Assembly: GCA_015680685.1 (NCBI GenBank)
Contig: MNCI01014675.1
Location: 1-64,000 of the forward strand
Direction of reading: 5' to 3'
Length of the DNA: 64,000 bases
Source: Gnetum montanum
Taxonomy: Eukaryota > Streptophyta > Gnetopsida > Gnetales > Gnetaceae
This document shows, piece by piece, positions 35,809 through 47,939 of the stretch. How positions within the stretch are numbered: position 1 is the first letter of the stretch; each line of letters opens with the position of its first letter. The position numbers and the translations under genes are program-made. The notes under the pieces were generated by a model that saw only the letters and a program-made list of their open reading frames with translations, was not told the DNA's origin and did not search any database.

Positions 35809-36407
35809 ACATGGAACCTACAATTAGAAGAAGAATAATAATAATCTTTTGATGAGTATCTATCCTTCTCAAGATTAAGATTTGTACAAGTGTGGAATTC
35901 TTCTCAAGATTGAGATTTGTACAAATGTGGAATTGTAAGGATTGGTTCTAGAAGACTTTGAATCATGTAAGCAATAAAAAAATTAGAGGGATTACAAAGA
36001 AATCAAATTATAATGCTCTATCAATACTACAATTAAAATTGAAAAAAATAAAAGACTTTATGTTGCTATTTCATCTTAAGCATCTATAGAGAATATATAT
36101 ATATAACCTTCTTTACAATAGGATATAAAATAGACAAATGCAAGTTGAAGCTAGATAATGCATAAAACCATGATTTAGAATTGGGAACCAGAATCTAAAA
36201 CTATATTGGTAATGAAATTTTATGGAAAATGTTTATTCTAGAATCTAAAACATTATTTGGTACTAAAAATTTTGAAAGCAGTGATTCCATTGAAGCATCC
36301 AAGTAAATTAAATGCAATAATGTACCTATGAGAATCGAAGATGAGAATGAAAACTAGGGATAAAATGCAATAGAAGAAGGGAAAAACAAAATCCAAACCA
36401 AGCCAAA
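35809..36407. other. No gene recognised
   Basis: AT-rich; a phrase gaattcttctcaagattgag is nearly repeated at about 35868-35925. By position it would be downstream of the LRR receptor fragment, but the LRR pattern stops at 36408. Confidence 0.4.
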
Positions 36408-36697
36408 CTAGTCAAGTAGTTATAACTAAGATCTAGTTGTAGCAGCAATGTTAAGTCAGCCATCTCTGTGGGAATGGTTCCATGAAGATAATTGTCCAAT
36501 GAATCCAATGAAATTAGGAAGGTAAGATTGCCTATAAATGGTAAAATGAAACCTTCAAGTGCTAAATTACTAAGTTCCAAAAATACCACCCTCTTTGTAT
36601 GGTTGGAGCCTCCCCAACTGACTCCAAACCAATCATAACAAAGTCTATCAAAATTAGTGTAGCTCTAATTACTAAGATAGTTTTCAAGGTTATACGT
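36408..36697 (-). pseudogene. LRR receptor gene, second part (LRRNT end and first repeats)
   Basis: In minus sense, immediately after the L3 element, the frame reads NLENYLSN, a stop (TAG where Trp is expected), then SYTNFDRLCYDWFGVSWGG, VVFLELSNLALEG, FIGNLTFLISLD and GTIPTEMADLTLLLQLDLSY. The C-x-W-F-G-V segment is an LRR N-terminal cap, and the rest is two to three plant leucine-rich repeats (LxxLxLSxNxLxGxIP). Such extracellular domains belong to LRR receptor kinases or receptor-like proteins that sense ligands at the plasma membrane. After NYLTS (36408) the pattern ends abruptly, so the kinase and the other repeats are missing. The first part of the same exon is at 46317-46502. Confidence 0.85.
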
Positions 36698-36702
36698 GAA
36701 TA

Positions 36703-39307
36703 TGTAAAACCCAGCCCTAGCAAGGGTAGGGTGATGCCTAGGATCAAGTAATCTTAGCACAAAAGCATAAAAACTAGAACCAATAATGTGCAGAATATAT
36801 GCTAATAAGAAAAGTCAAATGGTACCAAGCTTTCCTACCATACCAAAAATGAAACATACATATCATGTCATCAAAATGCAAGTTTCTAGATAAAGTAAAC
36901 TATAAACTACTATGCAAAAATACAAAAAAACACATAAGTCTCATCATCATATATAGAAGAGTACAATATAGAGAGTTTCATGGAAGGATATCTAGTCCAC
37001 ACTACTATACATGAAAATATACGATAACCAAGCACTAAAGGATTTCCCCTCCTTTACTCTCTCTCTTTATGCTTGTCTAGGCTCCTGCACTTTTCATCTA
37101 TAATGAAATAAAGTCAGTACATAACTAGGTGAGAAGCCTTTAGACTTCCCATGCTAGATGGTCAACAAGTGCTACACTGAAGAAGAGGAGTGGGGTAGAA
37201 GGCAACCTACAACACTATTAGTCTCATGCATGCTCAAAACAACAAACACCATATCACCCATGAAGCTAACATACAATCATACAAGCACAGACAAAGCCAT
37301 GGTCGAACATCATCTATCATGTCCATGTCATCATAGCAATGATATACAATAAATAGTCCATGATCCACATAATCATAATCTTAATAGAACACCTATTCTT
37401 AATGGTATGACTCACAACCTAATATTATCTCATACATAGCCCACATGGATGCTAGCATATCCATGCATAGTGTAGCATGCGAAACGTTGCCATGAGTACC
37501 CATAATAGCCATTGCCTACAAGTCTTTTATTTATTTAATGGGTGCTAGGGCCCGTCAACCTATAACCCACAACCACTAGCCTTCTGGGGGACTACCAATA
37601 GGGACGAACACACCAATGTCATGGACCAGCTATAGGGATGAACACATCTACGCTCTCCCACTCTCAGGATGAGGCCTAAGATAGGAGCCTCACCAATGCA
37701 TCACAATAGAGGTCAATCCATACTACCTTTAGGGTGCCTCATCACCAACTGGTCCACACCCCCGTGCTAGCACCACCCACCAATGATTGTCACAAGCATC
37801 ATCATGAAAACATGCACATAGGCTGGCTAGCTTAAGCCAACATAAGTTATAAGCACAACACACCCAAACAAACATAACCACATAGATCCACCTCTCATGA
37901 AAATAATACCACTATAATAACCTTCAAAATGAGATATTCCTAAAGAGAAAATTAATTCTATGATTACAAAGTACTTCCCAACGTGATCCTAATGACACTA
38001 ATTTTACCTAAATTGGACTCCTAGAAGCAAAGTTATGCATGTCTAAAGTTTGATTAATAAAATAATATTAAATAGTATTTGAAGTGCCCAAAAGAAAATG
38101 CTTGCACCCTAAGAGGCCCCATAAATAGCATATCATATGAGGCTCATCAACACCACATATTATAGTCCACATGTCCACATCATCCCATACATTGCATATA
38201 TATTCATCCATAATTCATAACCAAAATCAGACAATTTTGAGAAAATAGACAAAATAACACATCCAAGCTTAATCCCTGAGCTATCTATCCCACATACCTA
38301 CATTGCATAATCATATACACTAAGCTAGCACAAAAATATAAGGGAAAGGCAAAGACAACCCACCAATTAAAATTGTTGGGGCAAGAAGGCTGAAACAAGG
38401 AGAAAATCCTCAAAAATCTAGCAGGACTCTATTTTCCTCCCAACAAGTTCTGTGCCCATGTAGATATGACCACAACAATCCCAAATCCAAGTTTAAAATA
38501 AGAAAAAAGTATCCACAAGGCTCAAAATCTAGAAAAAGAAGAGAATAGAAATAAAAATAGTAGAAAACAGACTTCTATGCTTTCTTGTGCGTTACTATTT
38601 CTAAATTAGAGAAAAAAAATAGAATCGAAAATCCAATTTCTTTCACAATTGGTGGTGCGAGGTGATGGTGTGAAAAACATATAAAGAAACATATTACAAA
38701 AACTATGCATAAAGCATAAAACATAATGATGTGCTTGTCCTCACATCACGTGAGTTACCTTTTTGTTTTTTTTTTCATTTGCATTATTTATTATTATTAT
38801 TATTATTTACAAATGATTTTCCTAAGGTATTTTTTTTTATTTTTTTTGTTTCCACAAATAATACCCTAAACTTTAAACCTATGTAACAGACACATAGACA
38901 CACCAGGACTCTAAATCAAAATCCGTTTAAACCTATGAGATCCTTATCATATGTTCTACACATTCACATGCCAAAACCACAACCGAACATCATGCAACAT
39001 AGCGCTATAGTACATATGCCTACATGATAAAATCACACATAAAGCATAAAACATACTGGATTGATGCTCTTGTACCCTAATCCCACACCCCTACTAGCAA
39101 CATCACCTATCTAACACGTCACACAAGGCTAGTGTACATAATCACATTAGTTAAGCATGCAAAGACATCATAATCATAACAAGAAAACAAAGCCTCATAA
39201 CATATAAAATATATTAACTCATTCCCGAAAAACCATTGGGACTCCACATGTAATGTCTAAATCATAAGTGTATAACCATACCTACTAACTTTGGGTGGTG
39301 TGTAACA
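36703..39307 (-). repeat. L3 3' LTR (left)
   Basis: 2605 bp, starting TGTAAAACCC and ending TGTAACA on the plus strand. It aligns with the right LTR throughout, including the landmark phrases aagtcagtacataac, gaggccccataaatagcata and acatgccaaaaccac. No coding content recognised; the 64-codon frame at 37158 is incidental. Confidence 0.93.
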
Positions 39308-39321
39308 CTCTCCCCTCCTTG
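39308..39321 (-). other. L3 polypurine tract
   Basis: In element sense the bases just before the 3' LTR read caAGGAGGGGAGAG, a standard priming tract for second-strand synthesis. Confidence 0.85.
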
Positions 39322-39337
39322 AGAATCTTCCTCCTAG

Positions 39338-40750
39338 AAGATATCAGGATGGGCTACACACATCTCAATCTCCACCTCCCAAGTAGCTTTTGAAGCTTCA
39401 TGCCTATTCCATAAAATTTTAATGATAAGAATAACTTTACTACGTAGCTATCATACCATATGATCAATAATCTTTATTGGTTGTTCTACATAAATAACAT
39501 CAGACTACAATTGTATTCTTGAATGGCTAATCAGGCACATAATGGTGTAGCATAAATAGATGAAATAATCATGGACATGTGCCAAATGAGGAGGTAATGC
39601 TATTCAATATGCCACTTTCCTAATCCATTGTAACACTTGAAATGGACCAATGTATCTAGGAGCCAATTTCCCTTTTCAGCCAAATTGGGTAGGGCCTTTC
39701 AAAGAAGGAACACAAAGGAATACATGATCTCTAACTACAAACTCCAGTGGCCTTTGACATTGATTGACATATGTTTCCTACCTATCCTATGTAGCTTTCA
39801 ATCTATCTCAAATCTCCCAAATCTACTTTGTATTCTACCTCACCAAATTGGTGCTCACCTATTGATGATCTTCGATGGTATCCCAACATAAAGGTGTTCT
39901 ACATGGCCTACCATATAAAATCTCATATGGTGTTGCTTGTAAACTCTCTTGATAATTTTTGTTATATGAAAATTTAACTAATGGTAGCATCTGATCCCAA
40001 TCTTCTCTATATTGCAAATCACAGGCTCTCAACATGTCTTCTAGAATTTGATTCACCCATTTAGTTTGAGCATCAATTTGTAGATGATATGCTAAAATTA
40101 TATTCAAATTTGTACCCATCTCCTTCTGAAATGCCTGCCAAAAATGTAACATAAATCCAGCATCTCTGTCACTAATAATCCATTATGTCACACCATGCAA
40201 TCATAGTATCTCTACAAGAAAGAGATGTGTAGTTTCTACTACCCTGACTGATGATCATGTGGCGAGGAAATGGATAGACGTTGTCAACAAATCAAAAACT
40301 ACTAAGATAGCTTCACAACCATTGCAAGCTCATGGAAGACCAAGAATGAAATCCATACCAATAGCATTCCATTTCCACCGAGGAATGTCATGGGAATGCA
40401 AATATCCCCCAGGTCTCTGATGCTCTATCTTCACTTGCTAGTAAATTAAACAATGAGATACATACTCTCCTACATTCCTCTTCATACTAGACCACCAATA
40501 CATTTTTCATAAGCTTTAGTACATTTTCTGACTACCTGGATGCATTTGGTATCTACTTATGTGGGTCTCATGCATCAATTGAATTCAGAGAGATTTTGGA
40601 ACAGATACTCGACCATCCCTCCATATTCACAGAGAGCGGTCCATCAAAGACAGTCTATTGCCTTAATGTTTGACACCAAGGATCATGTCACTGTTGCTCC
40701 CATATCTACTCTTGAAAATCTGACTAGATGGTTAAGTTATTAAGCTTACT
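39338..40750 (-). pseudogene. L3 integrase with C-terminal chromodomain
   Basis: The integrase core is seen in the 97-codon frame 40152-39859: FWQAFQKEMGTNLN, AYHLQIDAQTKWVNQ, ILEDMLRACDLQYREDWD and GRPCRTPLCW. The catalytic Glu of the usual QTERVNQ is Lys (codon aaa). Further on, in shifted frames, GPFQVLQWI, EQPIKIIDH (about 39490) and ILWNRHEASKATWEVEIEM (about 39410-39350) form the chromodomain. Such chromodomains direct integration toward heterochromatin marks. Stops occur between the modules. Confidence 0.88.
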
Positions 40751-40799
40751 CACCACCCTACTTAATGCACATACTACTTTGTTAGTCTTGCTAGAGCTG

Positions 40800-41960
40800 T
40801 ATTTAGTAGTGAAATTGAAATCAGCAAGCAGCTTCACCCATCTATGTTGTCATAAGTTTAATTGTGGCTAACTCATAAGATATTGGAGGCTCTTATGGTC
40901 AGTCCAAATAGTCACCTACTCTCCATATAGATAATGCCATCAAATCTTTAAGGCAAAGATCACAACACCCAATTCTAGATCATGCATGAGATATCTAGTT
41001 TCATGTGGCCTCAATTAATGGGATGCATAAGCCACAACCTGTCCATCCTCCATCAACACATAGCCAAATCCATCCCCTAAAGCATCAGTATTAACATCAT
41101 ATGGATGTCTTGGTGTAGGAGATATTAGCATAGGAGCAGTCACCAAGCTATGCTTCATCTCCTCAAATGTAGCCTGACAAGCTAGGCCTCACGTAAAGAT
41201 GGCCTCTTTTCTTAATAGTCAAGTCAAAGGAGATGCTATGTAAGAGAAATGTTCGCAAACCTTCGGTAATATCTTGCTAACCCCAAGAAGCATCGTACCT
41301 CCACTACTAAGTGCGACATAAGCCAATCATAAACAATTGCAATCTTTGCAGGATCCACAGAGATACTAGTTCCTGACACCACATTTCTTAAGAACTGAAT
41401 CTCTAATTGGCAAAATGAACACTTGGATGGCGGAGCATATAGTTGGTAATTCCTCAAAGTCTGTAAAACCATCCACAAGTTCTTTACATGCAATTTCTCA
41501 TTAGGAGAATATACTAAGATATCATTGATAAACACAATTACAAACTGATCTAGGAATATGAAAACTACTGGTGCATTTGTCAACCCAAAGGGTAGCACGA
41601 AAAACTCAGTGGCCATACCATGTTCTAAATGCTATCTTTGACACATCTTGTTCATGAACCCACACTTGATGATACCTAGACTTAGGATCAATGTTTGAGA
41701 AGACATGAACTCCCTGAAGCTAATCCAACAAGTCATCAATGTATGGTAGAGGATATCTATTTTTCACAGTCACTTAGTTTAACTACCTGTAATCTATGCA
41801 TAATCACAAGCCCCCATCCTTATTTTTAACAAATAGCACCATTGTATCCCATGGTGATACACTAGGATGAATAAGGCCTTTATCCAATAATTCTTGTAGC
41901 TAAATCTTGAGCTCTACTAGCTCTACAGAAGACATCCTATGTGGAGCCTTGGAAATAGGC
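40800..41960 (-). pseudogene. L3 reverse transcriptase and RNase H
   Basis: The 126-codon frame 41616-41236 carries MATEFFVLPFGLTNAPVVF, the catalytic box as VFINDILVYS (FIND where FIDD is expected, so the first catalytic Asp is Asn), SKCSFCQLEIQFLRNVVS and GLARYYRRF. RNase H follows in the same strand (about 41200-40800), with readable pieces such as the VVAYASRQL-like and DHKSLQY-like segments broken by stops. Upstream, the RT fingers (PPHR/KKDG-type region) are near 41900-41750. Confidence 0.88.
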
Positions 41961-41999
41961 TCTATACTAGGTTTAAGTTTGATTTTAGACTCAATCTCT

Positions 42000-42600
42000 C
42001 ACCTAGGTGGAAAACCTGGTAATTCAAACTAGAATACATTATCGAATTCATGAGCCACAGGGATTTGATCTATCTCCACCATATTTGTTTTATAGATTGT
42101 AGCCATAAAGCATGCATGTCCTTTTTGAAGCATCCTATAGTACATTTGAGAGGAGACTAAATCCAAGGACATAGTCATTGGATGAGTTTGTACCTCAATC
42201 AAAGCACCATCAGCTGATTGTAAGTGTAGGAGCTTTTTCCAATAGTCCGAACGAGCATTGAACTATGACACCTAATCCATTCCCAAAATTACATCATACA
42301 CACCAAGAGCCATAACATGTAAATCACTAACCCATTGCACACCTTCCAATTCTATTGGCACATTCCTACACACCTAATCAACTTGAGTTTCATGAACCCC
42401 CATAGCAGATACTATTAACCCATGAGAAAGAGAATGATAGACAAGAGGTACATGATGTGAAAATGTAGGATCTATGAAAGAATGGCTAGCACTGGGATCA
42501 AATAACATTAACACAACAAAGCCCAAAATCATACCTCCCATCTCCATTACTGTGTTTGGTTGCATGTCCAATGGTTGGTCTATTAAGGCATACATCCATC
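42000..42600 (-). pseudogene. L3 aspartic protease
   Basis: The frame 42595-42374 reads VLMLFDPSASHSFIDPTF, matching the chromovirus protease box LFDSGASHSFI with the D-S-G replaced by D-P-S. The rest of the fold continues to about 42000 with interruptions. Located between gag (right) and RT (left). Confidence 0.82.
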
Positions 42601-43560
42601 CTTAAGTCCTTTGGTCCTCTCCTTTGGGTTGAGTGACTAGTGCTTCTCATCCACTCTGAACTAGAGGTCATTGTCCTTAGCCTCTGCCTCCTCCACTACT
42701 ACTTGCCTACTTTTGGCACTCTTGAGCTAAAAGCCCTAGCTACCCACATGCGAAACAATTCTAGCAATCCCTCTATAGAAGACTAGGCTACCCACATCTA
42801 TAAAAAATAATCACTCCATGACCAGCTCCAATAGTAGGATCGAAAATGGGTGTTTGATGCTCTCCTCCATGGCCATGAGCTTACTTAGAGGGGCTAGGCC
42901 TTTCTCCAAAGGTTGATCCTCTCTTTTGCCCTTGTTGCCTCTCTCTACGTGTTGTATCCTCTCATTGACTCCTCTCTAAATCCATGGCTACTACTCTAGC
43001 TTCATCATAGGAAGTCAATTTAAGAGGTAATAGATGATCCTTCAAAGATGGTATCAAACCTTAAAGAAACTTGTTTGCCTATGCCTGAGCATCTATTTGC
43101 ATTTGGGGTACATAGCTACTCAGCTCAAAGAAATGAGCATCATACTCCGCCACAGACCAACTACCCTAATACAAATGGTAAAAATCATCCTCCTTAGCTG
43201 GTGCGTATTGGGTAGACACATAATGACCTTTGAAAGATGCTAGAAAATCATCCCATGCTACCTCTTGACCAGTCCATCCCTTGGCTTGATCTTCAATCAT
43301 CCACCAACATCAAGCAATACCAACCAATTGATAAATTGCCAAGCAAGTCTGCTACACCAATGAACAATCCATCAAGTCAAAAGCCTTTTGCAATTCCTCC
43401 AACCATTCTGTAGCCATAGTGGGATCCTTAGTTCCATCAAATTTAGGAGGTTCCAATAGGAGCAGGAGCATCACTAGCTACAATATTCTATTGTAGGATC
43501 TATAATAATTGTTGTATAAGCTCCCACTAACTATTTGTAGGACCACTGCTAGATGTTGGA
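42600..43560 (-). pseudogene. L3 gag with zinc knuckle remnant
   Basis: A CCHC-like remnant NCFACG-stop-LGLLAQECQK lies at about 42765-42710, with the His position lost. Upstream minus-strand sequence (43500-42900) shows Retrotrans_gag-like pieces around FSSVAEYDAHFFELS-type wording near 43170-43115. Highly interrupted. The poly-C/N joint at 43604-43627 lies just beyond its start. Confidence 0.65.
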
Positions 43561-43603
43561 GGATGCTACTCTTATCCATCATTAGATCCTTCTGGTCTAT
43601 GGG

Positions 43604-43627
43604 CCCCCCCCCCCCCCCCCCCCCCCN
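43604..43627. other. Poly-C run ending in N
   Basis: Twenty-three C followed by an N at 43627. In this AT-rich context it looks like a sequencing or gap-filling artefact at a contig joint. Confidence 0.75.
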
Positions 43628-43704
43628 CTATTATACATCTCTATAACCTGAAATTACACAAATGGATGAGTAACCCAACCATCCTACAATATCAATGTAA
43701 ACTA

Positions 43705-43716
43705 GCTCTAATACCA
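43705..43716 (-). other. L3 primer binding site
   Basis: Reverse complement reads TGGTATTAGAGC, one change from the initiator-Met tRNA complement TGGTATCAGAGC, three bases from the LTR. Confidence 0.9.
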
Positions 43717-43719
43717 TAA

Positions 43720-46316
43720 TATAACACCCCACCCTAGCAAGTGTAGGGTGATTCTTGAGATCAAGTGATCTTAGCATAAAAGCATAATAACTACAACTAA
43801 TAATGTGTAGAATACATGCTAATAAGAAAAGTTAAATAGTACAAAACTTTCCTACATAAAGCAAAAATGAAACATACATATCACATCATCAAAATGCATG
43901 TCTCTACATAAAGCAAACTATACACTACTTTGCGAAAATACAAAAAAACACATAAACCTCATCATCGTATATAGGAGAGTACAGTACAAAGAGTTTCATA
44001 GTAGGATATCTAGTCCACACTACTGTACATAAAAATATATCATAACTAATCATTAAAGGATTTTCCCTCCTCTACTCTCTCTCTTCGTGCTCATCTAGGC
44101 TCTTGTGCTTTTTACCTATAATGAAATAAAGTCAGTACACAACTGAGTGGGAAGCCTTACACTTGTCCTGCTAGGTGGTTGACAAGTGTTGCACTAGAGG
44201 AGAGGAATGGGGCACAAGGTAACCTGCAACACTATTAGTCTCATGCATGCTCAAAACAACACACACCATATCACCCATGAAGCTAACATACAATCATACA
44301 AGCACATACAAAGCCATAGTCTAACATCATCTATCATGTCCATGTCATCATACCCATGATATACCATAAATAGTCAATGATCTACACAATCATAATCCTA
44401 ATAGAACACCTATTTATAATGGTATGACTCACAATCCAATGCTATGACATACATAACTCATGTGGATGTTAGCATATTTGTGCTCAGTGTAGCATGTGAA
44501 ACGTTGCTATGAGTACTTATAATAGCAATTGCTTGTAGGTCTTTTATTAGTATTTTATTTATCCAACCGATGTTAGGGTCTATCAACTTGTGATCCACAA
44601 CCACTAGCCTTTTGGAGGACTGGAGATAGGAATGAACACACCTATGCCATGGACCAGCTGTAGGGATGAACACAACTATGCTCTTCCACTCTCAAGATGA
44701 GCCATGAGATAGCAGTCTCATCGATGCATCATAGTGGGGGCCAATCCATACTACCTCCAAGGTGCCTCATCACCAACTGGTCCACACCTTCATGCTAGCA
44801 CCACCCACCAACAACCATCACAAGCATCGTCACAACAACATGTACACAATCTGGCTAGCTTAAGCCAACACATGCTATGAGCACAACACACCCAAACAAA
44901 CATAACCACATAGATCAACCTCTTATGAAAATAATACCACTATAATAACCTTCAAAATGAGATTTTCCTAAAGAAAAAACTAATTCATTGATTACAAAGT
45001 ACTTTCTAAGGCAATCTCAACAACACTAATTTTACCTAAATTGCACTCCTAGAAGCAAAGTTATGCATTTCCAAAGTTTGATTAATAAAATAATATTAAA
45101 TAAGATTTGGAATGCCTAAAAGAAAATGCCCGCATCCCAAGAGGCCCCATAAATAGCATATCATATGAGGCTCATCAACACCACATATTTTTGTCCACAT
45201 GTCCACATCATCCAATACATTGCATATATATTCATCTAGAATTTGTAACCAAAATCAGACAAATTTGGGAAAATAGACAGAATAACATGTCCAAGCTCAA
45301 TCCCTAAGCTATCCATCCCACATGGCCACATCGCATAATCATATACACTAATCTAGCACAAAAATATAGGGAAAAGGCAAAGACAACCCACCAATTAAAA
45401 TTGTTAGGGCAGAAAAACCAAAATAAGGAGAAAATCCTCAAAAATCTCGCAGGACTCTATTTCACTCCCAACAAGTTTTGTGCCTATGTAGATATAACCA
45501 CAAAAATCCCAAATCCAAATTTAGAATAAGCAAAAGGTGTCCACAAGGCTTAGAATCTAGAAAAAGAAAAGAACAGAAAGAAAAATGGCAGAAAATAGAC
45601 TCTTGTGTGTTCTTGTGCATTACTATTTCTAAAACACACAAAAAAACAGAACCAAAAATCCAATTTCTTTCACAAGTGGTGGTGCGAGGTGATGGCGTGT
45701 AAAACATAAAAAGAAACATATTACATAAATTATGCATAAAGCATAAAACATAATGATGCGCTTGTCCTCACGTCATGTGAGTTGCTTTTTTGTTTTTTTC
45801 ATTTTCATTATTATTATTATTTTATGAATGATTTTCCTAAGTATTTTTTTATTCTTTTTGTTTCCACAACTAATACTATAAACGTTAAACCTGCGTAACA
45901 GATACAGAGACACACGGACTCCAAATCAAAATCCGTTTGAACCAATGAGATCCTTATCATGCTCTCTACACATTCACATGCCAAAACCACACCTGAACAT
46001 TATACAACATAGTGCTACCGTACAAATGAATACATGCTACAATCACACACAAAGTATAAAACATACCCGATCGGTGCTCTTATACCCCAATCCTGCACCC
46101 CTGCGAGCAACATCACCTATCTAACACATCACACAGAGCTAGTGTATATACTCATGTTAATTAAGCATGCAAAGACATTATAATCATAACAAAAAAAACG
46201 AAGCTACATAACATATAAAATACATTAACTTGTTCCCGAAAACCCACCAAGACTCCACATGTGATACTCCACATGTGATATCTAAATCCTACTAGCTCTG
46301 GGTGGGGGCTGTAACA
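43720..46316 (-). repeat. L3 5' LTR (right)
   Basis: 2597 bp, starting TATAACACCCC (original TG changed to TA) and ending GTAACA. Collinear with the left LTR. The shared ending and the equal length argue that both LTRs are full. Confidence 0.93.
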
Positions 46317-46502
46317 GAATCCTTCCTTAACCTTCATCAATGCTTCAATTTCTATCTCAAATGCTGCTGTTGCAGTACAAGAATGAGGAGGAGAGAGAGC
46401 ATTTGACGGTAGAGCTGAGATAGATAACAAAGGCAAACACACAACAGAATAAAGGAAAGCTAGTGACAAAACCAAACTCCAGGGCTTGTCATGGTCAGGC
46501 AC
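46317..46502 (-). pseudogene. LRR receptor gene, first part (signal peptide and LRRNT start)
   Basis: In minus sense the frame gives a hydrophobic leader (SLVLSLAFLYSVVCLPLLSI) of signal-peptide type, a short Ser/Pro-rich linker, then AAFEIEIEALMKVKEGF, the usual start of an LRR N-terminal domain (E-x-x-ALxxxK). It stops at the L3 insertion and continues in register at 36697. The codon where Met would be expected (46502-46500) is GTG, with a TGA directly upstream, so the start is lost or an upstream frameshift has occurred. Protein would be secreted to the cell surface as a receptor. Confidence 0.82.
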
Positions 46503-47450
46503 TCAAAGTTGGGACTGTGAATTCAAAAACGGATAACTTAAAACAGATAATGTACCTGCTAGCATATACAGAATCACATATCACTTGCTGATGAAGCAGG
46601 AGTGAGTTCATAAATGAGGTTTTATAACAAGTGCAGCTACGTATCAACAGGAAAGATCAAAACCTTTCTTAAACTTGATTCATGATTTTGGATTCGTAAT
46701 TTCCACATACAATTGATTGTATTAAGCAAATTTCATAGAGATTCTTGCACCCATCATGTGTTCACACACTATTCCGCCCACAACCTTTCAGATTTATATT
46801 TCTTTTACGTGTCCCACGCAATGCAATTAGTGTTAATGCACGGAAAACATTTGGAAAAATTTGCAGGCACTCACAAAAAGCAAAATCTCATTTGACTAGA
46901 CAATTCTAATTATTTTATTTCACCCATCAATCGTTCCATGCCATGTTATTGACTGCAAGAAAACTTTATTACGAGGTTGCTTAACAAAATGTATACCGAG
47001 CAGAAAAACCATTGGTAACGTAAAAAGCCGTTATTGACTTGCATTTAACTTTATCATGAGCCTGCTTAAATAAATGCCTGCTGCAGGAAAAACCATGGCT
47101 AACATGTCTTCCGCCCATTAATAAAAGAAAAAAAAAGGAAGAAAAAGAAAAAACCAACCAAGAAAAAATAGAAGAAAAAGCAAAAACACGGATATCGCTT
47201 TCAGTTTTTGCCCACAAATCTGTATCCAGTTTAGATGTAGTTGGTGTAACAATGTGGGATATACTCACCAACTCCTAAGAGGCAGGAAACACAATAAAAT
47301 AGAGCTGCATTACCTAATCCATTAATCAAGATGTTTCAGGAGTGAGACTAATGATGTTAGGCTCGCCCAAGCTAGGCACAAGGCTATGTTTAAATAAGTT
47401 GGCTTTCCATCTTTTTGTTTTACTTGTTATTTTTATAACTTTTTATTTTA
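46503..47450. other. 5' flank of the LRR gene, no gene
   Basis: Sequence complexity is higher than in the surrounding retroelement DNA, as expected for old low-copy promoter sequence. No clear TATA at a definite distance because the start codon is uncertain. At about 47357-47385 a phrase related to the 31131/34692 inverted repeats marks the edge of another repeat. Confidence 0.4.
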
Positions 47451-47454
47451 CGCC

Positions 47455-47570
47455 TTTATTGTCTTACACCTTTTTGTTTTTACTTTATTAATTTTTTTCC
47501 AATATTTGTTTATTGTCTTACACTTTTTTTTTACTTTATTAATTTTTTTCCAATATTTGTTTAACAACCT
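47455..47570. repeat. Tandem repeat, unit about 54 bp, two copies
   Basis: tttattgtcttacac ... actttattaatttttttcc ... aatatttg is repeated at 47455 and 47509. Confidence 0.75.
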
Positions 47571-47939
47571 CGTTAGCACATTCTGTTTTTCTTTAATATT
47601 TTACAATTTTTAGTATATTTTTCTTTATTTTGGTGTGATTTTCTTATTGTGTTCTAATAATAATGTGTCTTATTGTCGACTCGGTATAGTGTGGTTTGTT
47701 TGATGTGGACATGTGCTATCTAGTTATTTGATTATTGGTGTCTAGATTCTAGCTTTGAATTTTGTTACTAATAACTAAGACATGGTTTCTTTTTCATGAA
47801 ATAGGCAGTGAGTCCACATCATACACCCATCCACAAACTTTATGGTGTTTCTGGTTCTAGAAATGTAAGTTCCCTTTTCATTAATACAACTTTAATGAAC
47901 TTGTGACCTTGGTAGTTTTTAGACTTGGAAAGGATTCAA

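Larger units (their letters stand above)
36703..46316 (-). mobile_element. L3: complete-structure chromodomain Ty3/gypsy element inside an LRR gene
   Basis: Two direct 2.6-kb LTRs, a PBS next to the right LTR, a polypurine tract next to the left LTR and gag-protease-RT-RNase H-integrase-chromodomain between them in minus sense. Flanking 5-mers are gaata (36698-36702) and gaatc (46317-46321), a target duplication with one change. The host reading frame continues across the element once a single target copy is counted. Chromodomain at the integrase C-terminus places it among chromoviruses. LTR start TGTAA..., LTR end ...TGTAACA. LTRs differ at roughly 15% of sites in the first 240 bp by eye, so the insertion is old. 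All genes are broken. Confidence 0.93.

Noticed and set aside
45462-45737. 91-codon minus-strand frame in the L3 LTR
   Set aside because: Not kept in the other LTR and without a domain; chance frame.
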